64,000 nt of DNA, taken from contig NW_017962918.1 of assembly GCF_001661345.1 (NCBI RefSeq), positions 310,001 through 374,000 of the forward strand, read 5' to 3'. The notes beneath the pieces are model-generated. The model was not told the DNA's origin. It saw only the letters and a program-made list of their open reading frames with translations, and did not search any database. Below are positions 23,683 through 33,482 of the stretch, piece after piece. This DNA comes from Ascoidea rubescens DSM 1968. Taxonomy: Eukaryota; Ascomycota; Saccharomycetes; Ascoideales; Ascoideaceae. Made by a program: the position numbers and the translations under genes. Each line of letters begins with the position of its first letter. The first letter of the stretch is position 1.

Positions 23683-24079
23683 ATGATTGTTACTAAGTAT
23701 GATAATTATATCATGTTTTGTTAGTATTTTTGAATGAAACTTTTACATTGATTTTTTTTTTCTTTTTTAATTTTTAATACAAATTTATAATGTATTGAAA
23801 TTATGAGAAGATACATTTATTGAATGTATTGAAATACTCTTGCTTCTGTGATGTGTTGTTCAAAAAGTAAAGCAAAGTTCAAGTCATTGATACTAACTTT
23901 GAAAACTCGATGGACATGCTGGAAATGTATTTATTATTTTTAGAGAACTACAGTTATTATATTTGAATAACTATTGCAAGAACCACATTTACACTAATCA
24001 AAAATCAATGGCTTGTATTCACTCATTTAAATGGGATTTGGTTGCTGATTGTATATTCATTATAGTTATGCTGGAATAA
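23683..24079 (+). other. Candidate two-exon small gene
   Basis: An ATG at 23683 is followed after 14 nt by GTATGA, a near-consensus yeast 5' splice site (consensus GTATGT). An exact TACTAAC branch site lies at 23891-23897, and a TTTTTAG 3' site ends at 23943. Joining the exons gives one open frame of about 49 codons ending at TAA 24077-24079. The 247-nt intron and 46-nt branch-to-AG distance are normal for yeast. The peptide (start MIVTKELQLLYLNN) is not one I recognise. In A+T-rich DNA such a set can arise by chance, so confidence is low. Confidence 0.2.
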
Positions 24080-27000
24080 ATAGTCATTCATCAAGTGTCA
24101 TGTTACAGATTAGCTGCATTATTTAATCAATCAAACGCTAGCTGGTTATTGATTATCTTTGTTGTGAGTTTATTTGGGAAATTAAAATCAGTTGAAATTA
24201 TGATTATTTGATACAAATTGTTATATTTTGTGATACATTACAAAAAATAAAAACATAAGCTGCACATTCAAACAGCTAAATAATGACAAAATAAAAACAT
24301 TGAGTGCGAACAATATTGATTTATTATGGTATTTGAATTATTGCTCTTACTTAAAAATCTATCACCTTCTGTCTGAAAATTAAAATTGGTTTATTTAGCT
24401 GGTTAATATTGAACGAAACAATTGTTTTATATCAATTAATAGCCTATATCGTTGATAATAATCTCAAATAATTGGTATCATCAAGAATTGGAACAATAGA
24501 TTGCTAAGGCAAACTGTATTTATGTTTTGCTTTGTGATTATAACAACATGGAACAATCGGAATAGAAATTGTTCTTCATTCAACAAAAGCAAATTAAAGC
24601 TTAATTGAGCCAATATAAATAAAATTATTGATAAACCCCAGTTCTTAGTCTATTGGTAATACAAAGCAACTGTTTTTTTTCCAAAGAGTCGAATAGATTT
24701 TCAAAAAATTTAAACTAAACAATAATTATTGTTTATAAAATCAAAGCAGATTTAAAGTTTCAAGTTAGTTGAAAAGCTAGTTTGATGGTGCGTTCACTTG
24801 GAAAATAAAATTTGTCAAAATGTAATGTTGTACAACAAACATATTTATGGAAATAACCAATTAAATGTGCAATATGAAAAATATATCAAATTCATAGAAT
24901 AAAAAACCAACAATTCAAATAAAAGCTGCAATGAATATTCAATATAAAATACATTTAAAAATAATGAGCGTTTTAAACCTTTTGATAAATCAAATATTGA
25001 AGATCTTCAGAGTCTGTACTCATGATAAAGTCATGCTAAATTCGATACCAAGAGCAGAAATAAATGTTGAAACAAATATTGAAGATGGTGAAAGATGAAA
25101 ATAATAGCAAATGCTAATCCACATACAATAAAAATGCTCAAATAGTAGTGGTTGATAGGTAGTTGCAGCAGATTTAGAGGATGTGAGCTCGAAAGCACAC
25201 AGTATTACTGTTTGTGCCCTGTTGAACGTAGCTTCTGTTAGCAAAGGGAAAATGGTAACGCGTTCAGATTTGGGAAGCAAGAAGGAAACAATTAGAAGGA
25301 CGGCTATCACATCAGGAAAGCTGCAGTACCGCGTTTTAACACATACACGCTGCGATTGGTTCGTAAGCTACGCCACACAACAGCAAACAATAGCACGCAT
25401 GTACCGCCCAATCCTGATGACATAACTAACTTTATTACTTATACATAAAATTATTCTGCATACACATGCGTGCTGCTTTTAGGAGGGGGTTCTATTACAG
25501 ATAGTCCCGAGCTGCCCCTAACTTGTCAAAACTTGAAGGTTACCCTCATTTCATTCTAAATCTAGTCATATGCCCGAATTCTGCAACATGTTCACCACTA
25601 CCAATGCCATCCAAAAAAATTTACCTCTTTAATTCAGGCTGGCTATCTGTTTATCAAATAGAATGGGTTTTCCAGTTTAACTCTCAGTTATATAGTATAT
25701 TTTTGTTGCAATGTTTCATTATATACATATAATCGAGGATTTGCTTTGGGCAATATGGCTAATAGCAAATTTACATTCCCAGTAGAAAACTCCAACCACT
25801 TCAACGAACAAACAAATCATATAATAGTTTTCTCAGGATTCCTGGGCTTAAATCTCTAGCTATTATTTATTGTTAAATATTTTTGAGCGTTTGACTGATT
25901 GTATACACATCACAATACAACTCTACTTGTCAACCGCAGGGCTATAATGGATCAATTTTGGTGTTAATCATTGTTTTATTATGTCAGTCCTGATAGTCAA
26001 ATAAGCCATTTTATTGGTGGGTTGGTGTTAGCTGAATAAATTTATTGATTTCCAAACGTTTAGGTGGAGTTTTTTTGTTTTCTTGAAGAGTTTTAACATT
26101 TTTGAATTGATTACTTGCATTACATTGGATTGGATTGGGTATAGTGTATGATATAGATTGATGGTAATTTTTCACTAAAGGCTAACAGTACTTGAAAAAA
26201 AAAAAAAATGCGACTAATATAAGATGTGGAAAGAAACTATCAAATTTATGGTACTAGATAAAACATGCATTTTTATCAATCCGTTAGATGAATGCCATAA
26301 ATGTTGTTACAAACTCAGTGGATTCAAATTATTTGTAACTCAAAATTGAAATTATAATATTATATTGAACATCAAAATATATTATGCTGAGCTATAGCTC
26401 AATTTTGAAAGAAGTACAAACTTTAAATGGTTTCAATGTTAGAATCTCCAGATAATTGTTGATAGTTTCTTTGTTTTATATTATCTAATCTAATGAGAGC
26501 TTACTTGAAGATTTGTGTTATTAAAACTTATGGAAGTAAGACTGAAAGCTCAAAAATATAATCGTCAACTATTTGTGATGAGTTTTGGTGGTATTCAGTG
26601 AATATTTGTTTGTTTAATGGTTATATTGGTATTAAAACTAGGTTGAATTTCAAATCGAATAACATTGAATTAAGTTTGATGCGTCTTAGAAAACCAAAAG
26701 GCTAAATTAGAAAGTTATTTACCTACTGATTTTCTGATAAAAACAATAATAAAAAAGCAAATAAGATATTTGTAAAGAGAAATTTGTGAAGAGAAATTTC
26801 GATAAAGAACATCTTTTGCTGATATCTTATTCAATAGCAGTGACTTGTCTGGTATGCTGCACTCCACTTTGGTTGAGGTTTTAGCGAAAGGTTAAACACT
26901 GTACTGCAGGATTATTAATAACAGAAAAAGGAAATTTAAGATGTTACCAAACTACTTTAAATATTTAAACATTTAAACATCACCATACATCCAACACTTT

Positions 27001-28193
27001 AAAGTAGCTTTTAATTCAAGATTCAAGAAGTCAACATCAAAGTTAGCAGATTTAAAACCAGCAATCTTTTTTCATCAGCAATTAAAAAAATATTAGTTTC
27101 AAGGCTTCTCATTATGAATAGCAATAGAAACAAAACAATATTTCTGGCGGTGTTGTTTTTTTAAAGGAAAAATTTATTCATTAAATTATTTTGTCAAATA
27201 GAATTAGTTTTATTAAAAAAAGTTTTCAAGCTTCATAGTTATGATTGATTTGTTATTAGATCTCGCAAACATGAGTTCATGAGTTACAAAGTAGTTACAA
27301 AGCAGTCTATTAAAAGATTAGAAATTTAGGTTTTACTGAACTAATAGTGCAAGAAGCACACCAAAGAGAGGCCAGAAAATCAAATGAATTGTTAAAGAGT
27401 GAAAAACTTGCAAAGGCCATATAAGTGTTTGGTTGGATGGTGACTAACAACAATGAATCGATTTCAAATACAACCAAGTAAATAAAAACCATAGAAATAC
27501 AACTGAAAAGTGATTTCAGAGGATTTTGAATCAATTAAAGGGTGTTTTCTATGGTAATGAGGGCTATTTTTTTCTATTTTCCTTTGGTTTCAACTCAATA
27601 TATCTACACTACAGAATGGTTGATCTTAAAGATATAGAGCTGGATCCAAATTTGCATCTTGGCTTTTGAATTAATTTTTATGATTACCAGCAAGATTTGC
27701 AGTTGACTTGTGCCAAATTTCTAAAGAAAATGGGCGCATAAAAATAGATTAAAAACAGAGTACAACAACGCAATGATATATATTGGGGCTACCTCTATTG
27801 TGTTTTAAATATTTTTCATTTTATTAAATTTTTAATTGATTTTTAAAGACAGAAATTTTTGTTTTAATTTGTTTATTTGGTATTTAAATATAAAAACTAT
27901 AAAGATTTTCTTTATACTAAAAAACAAAAAAAAATTACTTTTTGACGCCCAAAAATTTTCATTATAATGTATCCGGATAGTATTGATGGACTGTATTGGA
28001 ATTTGGCTGGAAAAGATTATAATTTTATTAGTGCTAAACATCGAACTGGCCAAATAACGAAAAAGACAACAACAGTTCAACACCATAACTGGTCGTTTTC
28101 ATCAAAGAAATAAGTTTATTGTAGTGTACCTAAACAACAATCCGCATACTCAGAGCGAAATGACAACCAATACTTTTATCCCTTTTTTTTGTT

Positions 28194-28958
28194 TTACAAT
28201 CGAGGATTGATTTTAAATTCATTTTCTAGTATAGAATCAAAATCAGCGTATATGGTACATTTTCTGTGGTGTTGTAAATACGTCGAAGGGTAGTTTGGAC
28301 TTATTTTGCCCTTGACAACTTGTTTTAATGCCATATTTTTTTTCTCTCCAAAAGAAAACATCAACACTTCGTCTGTGTTTTCAACAAATGTTGAAATACC
28401 AACCGTCAAACCATACACAGGGACTTTCTTCAAGTCATAGTTCCAAAGTTTGGAGTTTTCTTCGATTATGGATTTGGACAATTTGACTTTTCTTGTTTTG
28501 GAATAGATGGTTGAACCACTATCATTAAATGCCAATTCGCCATCATTACCCAACACTGTCAAAACTAGATTGATTCTTTTTTGGTTCACTTTTTTCCCAT
28601 ATTTTTCGCATTCCACATTGTAGTAGTTAGGATCAGGGTACAAAAGATTGATGTTTCCTTTGGGTATATTGACGTGGTTGAAAAATTTGTGATACATGTA
28701 TGAGTAGTTTGAATTTGGATGATATTTTTTGATGCAATATTCGTCAGTATTGAATGTCACAACATTTTCAAAAGATACTTTGCCATATTGATACAATTTG
28801 ACCAAGTTTTTGTACACATCGTCGAGCAAAGAACCAGCAGTCAAGCCCAAAACGAAAGGTCTTTTCTTGGTTGGTTTGAATTTATTGATTCTTTGGACAA
28901 TATAAAGAGCTGCTTCGGCCGAAGCCTTTTCTTTATCTTCATAGACATTTATTTTCAT
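28194..28958 (-). CDS. Glucosamine-6-phosphate deaminase-like protein, altered active site
   Basis: The 254-residue protein is a full-length NagB/Nag1 relative. Functional NagB turns glucosamine-6-phosphate into fructose-6-phosphate and ammonia. Conserved parts: FVLGL (residues 36-40), GKVSFENVVTFNTDEY (59-74, with the catalytic-position D72), HPNSNYSY, NINLLYPDPN and VLGNDGELAFNDSGS (135-149). The NagB triad Asp141-His143-Glu148 reads D139-E141-D146, so the ring-opening His is Glu and the Glu is Asp. The phosphate loop (TGSSPLGTYK in relatives) is AGSLLDDVYK, and Arg172 is Lys170, while R156 and K207 are kept. The frame is intact and length normal, so this is a diverged gene, perhaps with a new or non-catalytic role. 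The ATG at 28958 gives the standard N-terminus. It lies just downstream of PHO91 on the same strand. Confidence 0.85.
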   Translation of the reverse strand: MKINVYEDKEKASAEAALYIVQRINKFKPTKKRPFVLGLTAGSLLDDVYKNLVKLYQYGKVSFENVVTFNTDEYCIKKYHPNSNYSYMYHKFFNHVNIPKGNINLLYPDPNYYNVECEKYGKKVNQKRINLVLTVLGNDGELAFNDSGSTIYSKTRKVKLSKSIIEENSKLWNYDLKKVPVYGLTVGISTFVENTDEVLMFSFGEKKNMALKQVVKGKISPNYPSTYLQHHRKCTIYADFDSILENEFKINPRL

Positions 28959-29426
28959 TGTAGCAGAGATTAAAGGTGCTCGGCCAGAAGTGCAGAAGTG
29001 TTAACGAGACAATCAACGTCCACCAAGGATGATATATAAATCAGGTCTTGATACAACTCAGAGACAGAGAAGGCACCAGTGTATGAATATATAAAAATCA
29101 CAAGATACACACAAGTTCTGCTCTGAAGTTCTTATCAATGGAAGCAAATGCCTCGAATGGTGCACATTTTGTTCCCTAAACTTGGTAAATAGGGAATCCA
29201 CAGTGCTGAGATATACCGGAATTATCATGGCTCGGAGCCAGATCTACGGACAAACAGCCAATGGGATGCAGCGGCAGGACATGGCAGGACTGAGATTTAT
29301 ACGGCTTCGACTGATATCGTAAATTGGGTTGTTTCTTACATGCAATGAGAATAGTGTTTCTTTATTGTTGTGTTATGCTGTTGTTTTGGCTGTAGAAAAG
29401 GTTGATTAGACCTGAAAGTCAGCAGC
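28959..29426. promoter_or_regulatory. Upstream region of the NagB-like gene
   Basis: This 468-bp spacer lies between PHO91 and the NagB-like gene, both on the minus strand. It must hold the 3' end of PHO91 and the promoter of the NagB-like gene. A CCAAT pentamer is at 29258-29262 in a locally G+C-richer patch (29210-29320). No gene was seen. Confidence 0.4.
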
Positions 29427-32210
29427 CTAGAAGTGGATTAATCTCATTATAGAGTACCCAATTGTTATCACGACAATGTAGGTGAAGAAAGAAATCGGAA
29501 CACCTCTGGTGATAAAGGTGGTAACCGTTAAATAGGGTTTTCCTAGCTCGTCTGTCATACAAATTGCAGTAACATTGGGAAATCCAGAGGTGGGCAAACC
29601 CATGGCACCAGAACAAAGCAAAGCAGAGCACATCACCAACAACCTGGCATGAGGTTCAGGCATTGCAGCTCCAATCTCCCTGACCAATGGCAAAATTATC
29701 AAAGCAGCTACAGTGTGAGAAACAAAAGTTGCAACAATCAAAACCAATAGACCAAAAATCAAACAGATAGAGTACAAGTTCAAATCCTCGACTCTGTGTT
29801 GAATTCCAAGGGCAATGGTGGCCAATAATCCAGAAGACGACACAGCTTTGCCTAATGAGATACCGCCCATGGCTAACATCACTATCGTCCATAGGAAGTT
29901 GTTGAAATCTTCAGAGGTCAATAGACCTGTTCCAAAAAATGATACCATGGGGATGATGGCTATGATTCCCATTTCACCAAAGACGCCTTCGACTTGATGT
30001 GCAACACACCACAATAAAATAGTAACTACTGTTACAATGGAGACAAAGTATTGGGTGAAGGTGAACTGCTCGTCCACCACTCTAATGGGAACCAATTTGA
30101 CAGCTTTCTTTGTGGGAAATGTGACAAGCAAAAACACCCAGATTATCAATACCGAAATAATACAAACAGGAATAGTAATGACGAACCACTGGCCCCAGGA
30201 AGGTTGAGGCTCCATCAACTCAATTGCAATAATATTTTGGGGAGAGGCAATGGGAGAAGCCATACCACCGATATTAGAGGCAAAGGCTATACCGAGAATG
30301 AGGACCTTTGCAAATTGTGAGTTTGGGGGTAGTGTTCTTAATAAAGGTTGAACTATGGAGTAGCACAAGACTGGTGAAGCAACATTACTGACCCACATGG
30401 CTACGAATAAGGCAACAAACATTATTGTGAGTAAAACTATTTTTGGGCTTGTACCGGCTTGGGAAAGAATATAAGTTGAAACTATTTTTGTAATTGAGTA
30501 CTTTGAGAGTGCAGCAGCTAGAGTGAAACCACCAAGAAGAATCATTATAACTGACGACCACATTGTGCTAAAAATAAATTTCGAAGCTTCTGGTGAGGTC
30601 ATCAAAGTGCCATCGGGATGCTTGAGCATATCCAATATGACAATCAAAAATGGGATCAACATTGAAGTAACAAACAAAGGTATAGTTTCTGTTGCCCATA
30701 ATAGAGAAGCACAGACCAACAAAGCAAAGCAGTTTTTTTGTTCTTTGACTTCAAAGGGGGAAACCAATAGCAAAATAAGAGTTAGCAAGAAGATCAAAAT
30801 TGCCTTTAGGGAATTTCCAGACAACAAGTACTTGAGCAAGTTTTTGCTGTCATTTAGAGCTTGAAAGGCTCTTGTGTTTGCTGTAGATTCGTATTTTGTT
30901 TGATTTGATTGTAAATTGTTGTTATTGTTAACGTTTTGATTGTTGAAATAGGCATCATCTTCATCGCTGCTATAAACTTCATTTTTTTTGAAAGATTTCT
31001 TTTTGTTAAAAAAGTCAAATCTATTTCTAGCGTTGGGGACATTTGCAGCTTGAGATTTTCTTTCGATACCGATTAAATCTCTCCAAACAGTGTTACGTTC
31101 CCAAACCACCTTTTCTCTCAAGTTTAGGTTTAGCTCTGATTTAGCGGATTGAAAGTTACCATTGGTGGCAATGGAGGCAAATGAGGAAATTAAAGAGTGG
31201 ATTCTTTGGTTTAAAGAGGACAAGGTCTTTGGATTGAAGATGTACGAATCTTTTTCGAGTGCTTCTAAATAAACCAATTTGATTTTAGTGTTTAGGGATT
31301 TATCGAATTTTTTTAAAATTTTGGAAAAACCAGTTTTGTTCAAATCGATATAAGATTTTAGTTCAGACAAGGAAGTAAATAGAAGAACAGATCTCTTTTT
31401 TAAGGTTATTCTTACATCACTTAGAACCAAAAAGGGATCATTGATTTTGCTGAGGATTGCCAATGAGTTTCTTCTGCTTAGCGATAAGTTGTCAGTATTT
31501 CTATTATGGTGGTCGAGATTATTTGGATGGATATTTTGTTGAGATGTAGAGGAAGGGTGTTGCGAAGTTAGTAGTAGTTCTTGTTGAATTAGGTTGTCAT
31601 ATGAATCGTCGAATGAGATTGGAGATTTTGATCTTAGTAGGGATTCTCTTTGTTGGGAGACAGTGTTCAAGTGCTCCAATGAATCAAAAGAAGTTGTGTT
31701 GAGATTATCGAAATCCGAGTTTGCGTGGATTGTTTTGTTATTGTTATTGTTATTGTTGTTGTTGTTGTTGTTATTGTTGTTGTTGTTGTTGTTATTGTTG
31801 TTGTGGTGTAATGTATGATGTTTATGTTTTAATTCTGTTTGGAAATTGTTGATATCATTGATCAACAAGTCCAAGTCATTCAAAATAGTGCGTTCTTTTG
31901 ATTTGTAGAAACTTTCAATTTTGATCAATTCTTCATTCAAAGTGTTGATGAAGATCTCTTCTGGTTTCTTGAAATTGAAATTGATGTTACTGTTAATACT
32001 GGCCGGATAATTGGATCTGTTGTTGATTAGGGAAAGCAAGTTTGTTTCCTCGTTTGAATGTACACTTTCGGTGTCATGATGGTCCAACAGGCCATTGTTC
32101 AAAGACTCTCTTTGGAGATTGTAGATTAGTTTCTTGAGAGATGAATATGCAAGGTATTTCGAAGACCACTCGGGAACAGCATTGAACTTCAATGAGTGAG
32201 AAAACTTCAT
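29427..32210 (-). CDS. PHO91: SPX-domain low-affinity phosphate transporter (Pho91-like)
   Basis: The 927-residue protein begins MKFSHSLKFNAVPEWSSKYLAYSSLKKLIY. This SPX start is closer to Pho91 (MKFSHSLQFN) than to Pho87/Pho90 (MRFSHFLKYN). The SPX domain spans about residues 1-330 and contains a tract of about 22 Asn near 137-158 and the Lys-rich GFSKILKKFDKSLNTKIK helix that binds inositol pyrophosphates. From about 465 to the end come a dozen hydrophobic segments of the SLC13/DASS sodium-sulfate symporter fold, including GGMASPIASPQNIIA and GLPTSGFPNVTAI, the two substrate-binding repeats. Pho91 exports phosphate from the vacuole in S. cerevisiae; Pho87/90 act at the plasma membrane. The assignment within the family rests on the N-terminus. 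Confidence 0.9.
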   Translation of the reverse strand: MKFSHSLKFNAVPEWSSKYLAYSSLKKLIYNLQRESLNNGLLDHHDTESVHSNEETNLLSLINNRSNYPASINSNINFNFKKPEEIFINTLNEELIKIESFYKSKERTILNDLDLLINDINNFQTELKHKHHTLHHNNNNNNNNNNNNNNNNNNNNNNKTIHANSDFDNLNTTSFDSLEHLNTVSQQRESLLRSKSPISFDDSYDNLIQQELLLTSQHPSSTSQQNIHPNNLDHHNRNTDNLSLSRRNSLAILSKINDPFLVLSDVRITLKKRSVLLFTSLSELKSYIDLNKTGFSKILKKFDKSLNTKIKLVYLEALEKDSYIFNPKTLSSLNQRIHSLISSFASIATNGNFQSAKSELNLNLREKVVWERNTVWRDLIGIERKSQAANVPNARNRFDFFNKKKSFKKNEVYSSDEDDAYFNNQNVNNNNNLQSNQTKYESTANTRAFQALNDSKNLLKYLLSGNSLKAILIFLLTLILLLVSPFEVKEQKNCFALLVCASLLWATETIPLFVTSMLIPFLIVILDMLKHPDGTLMTSPEASKFIFSTMWSSVIMILLGGFTLAAALSKYSITKIVSTYILSQAGTSPKIVLLTIMFVALFVAMWVSNVASPVLCYSIVQPLLRTLPPNSQFAKVLILGIAFASNIGGMASPIASPQNIIAIELMEPQPSWGQWFVITIPVCIISVLIIWVFLLVTFPTKKAVKLVPIRVVDEQFTFTQYFVSIVTVVTILLWCVAHQVEGVFGEMGIIAIIPMVSFFGTGLLTSEDFNNFLWTIVMLAMGGISLGKAVSSSGLLATIALGIQHRVEDLNLYSICLIFGLLVLIVATFVSHTVAALIILPLVREIGAAMPEPHARLLVMCSALLCSGAMGLPTSGFPNVTAICMTDELGKPYLTVTTFITRGVPISFFTYIVVITIGYSIMRLIHF

Positions 32211-32828
32211 GTTTCAAGGAAAATAAAGCAAGAACAAAGGAGAAAAACAGGTCTATTGTTGGATGAGCGTAAGAGTGTGTTGAGATATGAATGTAGGAGT
32301 CTAGGAGTGTAAAAAGCACCAACGAGAGCCAAAAACAGCCAAAAACCGAAACCAAAAAACCGTGAGTAGAAAAGCACTCAAAAAAAGAGAGATCAGCGTT
32401 GAAGACAAAGAAGCAAAAACAAAGTGAAACAAATACTACACCAAAGAGAAAGAGAACAAGCAGATGTAAGACCAGAGAGAAAACAAAAGACAGATCAATA
32501 ACGAAGAAGCTATTTATATGGGCTGCTGAAAAGGATGGGTAGTGGGTATTTAAGAGTAGCCTCATCCACAGCAAAATTTCCATCATGGTGCAGCGAAAGA
32601 AGCGTTTCGATATGCAGTTGCGGGAACAAAGATCGCGCACGTGGGCTGCTGCCGGCTGCACGCACAAACGCTATTTTCGGCACGGCCAGGCTGCCGAAAT
32701 GAGTCGGGCTGGAGTGCCGGCCTGGAGTGCCGGGTCTCAGACTTTCCACCTGTCAACCGGGCCCCGGCACCGGAGGCGAGTTTGACAGCACGAGCCAACA
32801 CGGGCTGGACACCGCCGCATCGGGCTCC
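32211..32828. promoter_or_regulatory. Upstream region of PHO91, partly G+C-rich
   Basis: This 618-bp spacer lies between PHO91 and the 3' end of the IRC20 remnant. The part next to PHO91 (32211-32520) is pyrimidine-rich on the minus strand, as expected for a leader. The distal part (32590-32828) is G+C-rich and complex, with several overlapping meaningless frames. I infer it is the PHO91 promoter. Confidence 0.45.
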
Positions 32829-33482
32829 TCAGCCACCCGAGAAAAACGCGCCCCAGAGCTCGTCCTGTGGCACAATCTCTCCTCCTCCACAAGATTTGTC
32901 CAATATGCCCCCAGTGCTCTTCATCAGATCCTGGCTGTCGAGTATGATCTGTCTCTCTTCCTCTTCCTCCTCTGCTTCCTCTGTCTTATCGTCTGACCTC
33001 CTGCTGCTTGTCGCGCCTCGGTCACTCTCTTCTGTATGTTCCAAATTCATCATCCTTTTTCTTGCTGATAGATTTTGTATCGACTCCTCTACTGTTCCAG
33101 AAATGGCAACCATCCAAACCGTGGTTTTGCTCTTTTGTCCAATTCTGTGAATTCGATTTATGGCTTGCAACTCCAACGCAGTGTTAACCACTGGTTCGCA
33201 CAAGATAACATGCGTCGCATTTACCAATGTCAATCCTGAGGACTGTGCTCGAGCATTTAAGAGAAAACACGTCACAGTGGGATCTGTCTTAAAAACATGA
33301 ATATCTTCTGCCAATTTACGTGCTTTGTGAGGTCTTTTGCTTCTTCGTCTTGTCTCGTCACTCTCGTTCTCATTCACACTCCCAAATTTGCTGTTGTTTT
33401 GATCTCCCCACGACTTGGATCCCAAGTATTTAATATCATTATGCGTCAAAGCTGCTCCAATTACAGACAAGAACTCTTCCCA
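32829..33482 (-). CDS. IRC20 fragment 3: helicase C-terminal lobe end
   Basis: A frame of about 215 codons that resumes with WEEFLSVIGAAL immediately after a TAA. It carries the last Snf2 motifs (VTCFLLNARAQSSGLTLVNA, then INRIHRIGQ with the arginine finger region) and a Ser/Glu-rich tail. It lacks its own ATG at the start and is the 3' part of the broken gene. Confidence 0.75.
   Translation of the reverse strand, partial: WEEFLSVIGAALTHNDIKYLGSKSWGDQNNSKFGSVNENESDETRRRSKRPHKARKLAEDIHVFKTDPTVTCFLLNARAQSSGLTLVNATHVILCEPVVNTALELQAINRIHRIGQKSKTTVWMVAISGTVEESIQNLSARKRMMNLEHTEESDRGATSSRRSDDKTEEAEEEEEERQIILDSQDLMKSTGGILDKSCGGGEIVPQDELWGAFFSGG

Larger units (their letters stand above)
19600..28193. 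other. Remainder of the gene desert, A+T-rich, no gene recognised
   Basis: Over 8.5 kb the longest frames are under 100 codons, start poorly and show no family motif. More G+C-rich patches occur at 20.6-20.8, 22.28-22.51 and 25.15-25.56 kb. A small inverted repeat lies at 20649-20669, and a possible two-exon mini-gene at 23683-24079. I looked for and did not find U1, U2, U3, U6, SRP or RNase P RNA signatures or tRNA T-arms. I saw no transposon protein remnant. A regional centromere, a telomerase-RNA-type long RNA or decayed DNA are all possible; nothing in the sequence decides between them. Confidence 0.4.

Noticed and set aside
1109-25469. GCATGTG words recurring in the G+C-rich patches (1109, 2189, 22302, 22326 reverse, 22385, 25463 reverse)
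   Set aside because: A rough chance estimate for this composition gives about three in the window, so the excess is not convincing.
13067-28193. Retroelement, DNA transposon or LTR remnant in the desert
   Set aside because: No reverse transcriptase, integrase or transposase motif and no obvious terminal repeats by eye; a similarity search would be needed to exclude very old copies.
33439-33482. The end of IRC20 fragment 2 as a natural C-terminus
   Set aside because: The conserved helicase lobe 2 continues in the next frame immediately after, so the ending is a result of the shift.
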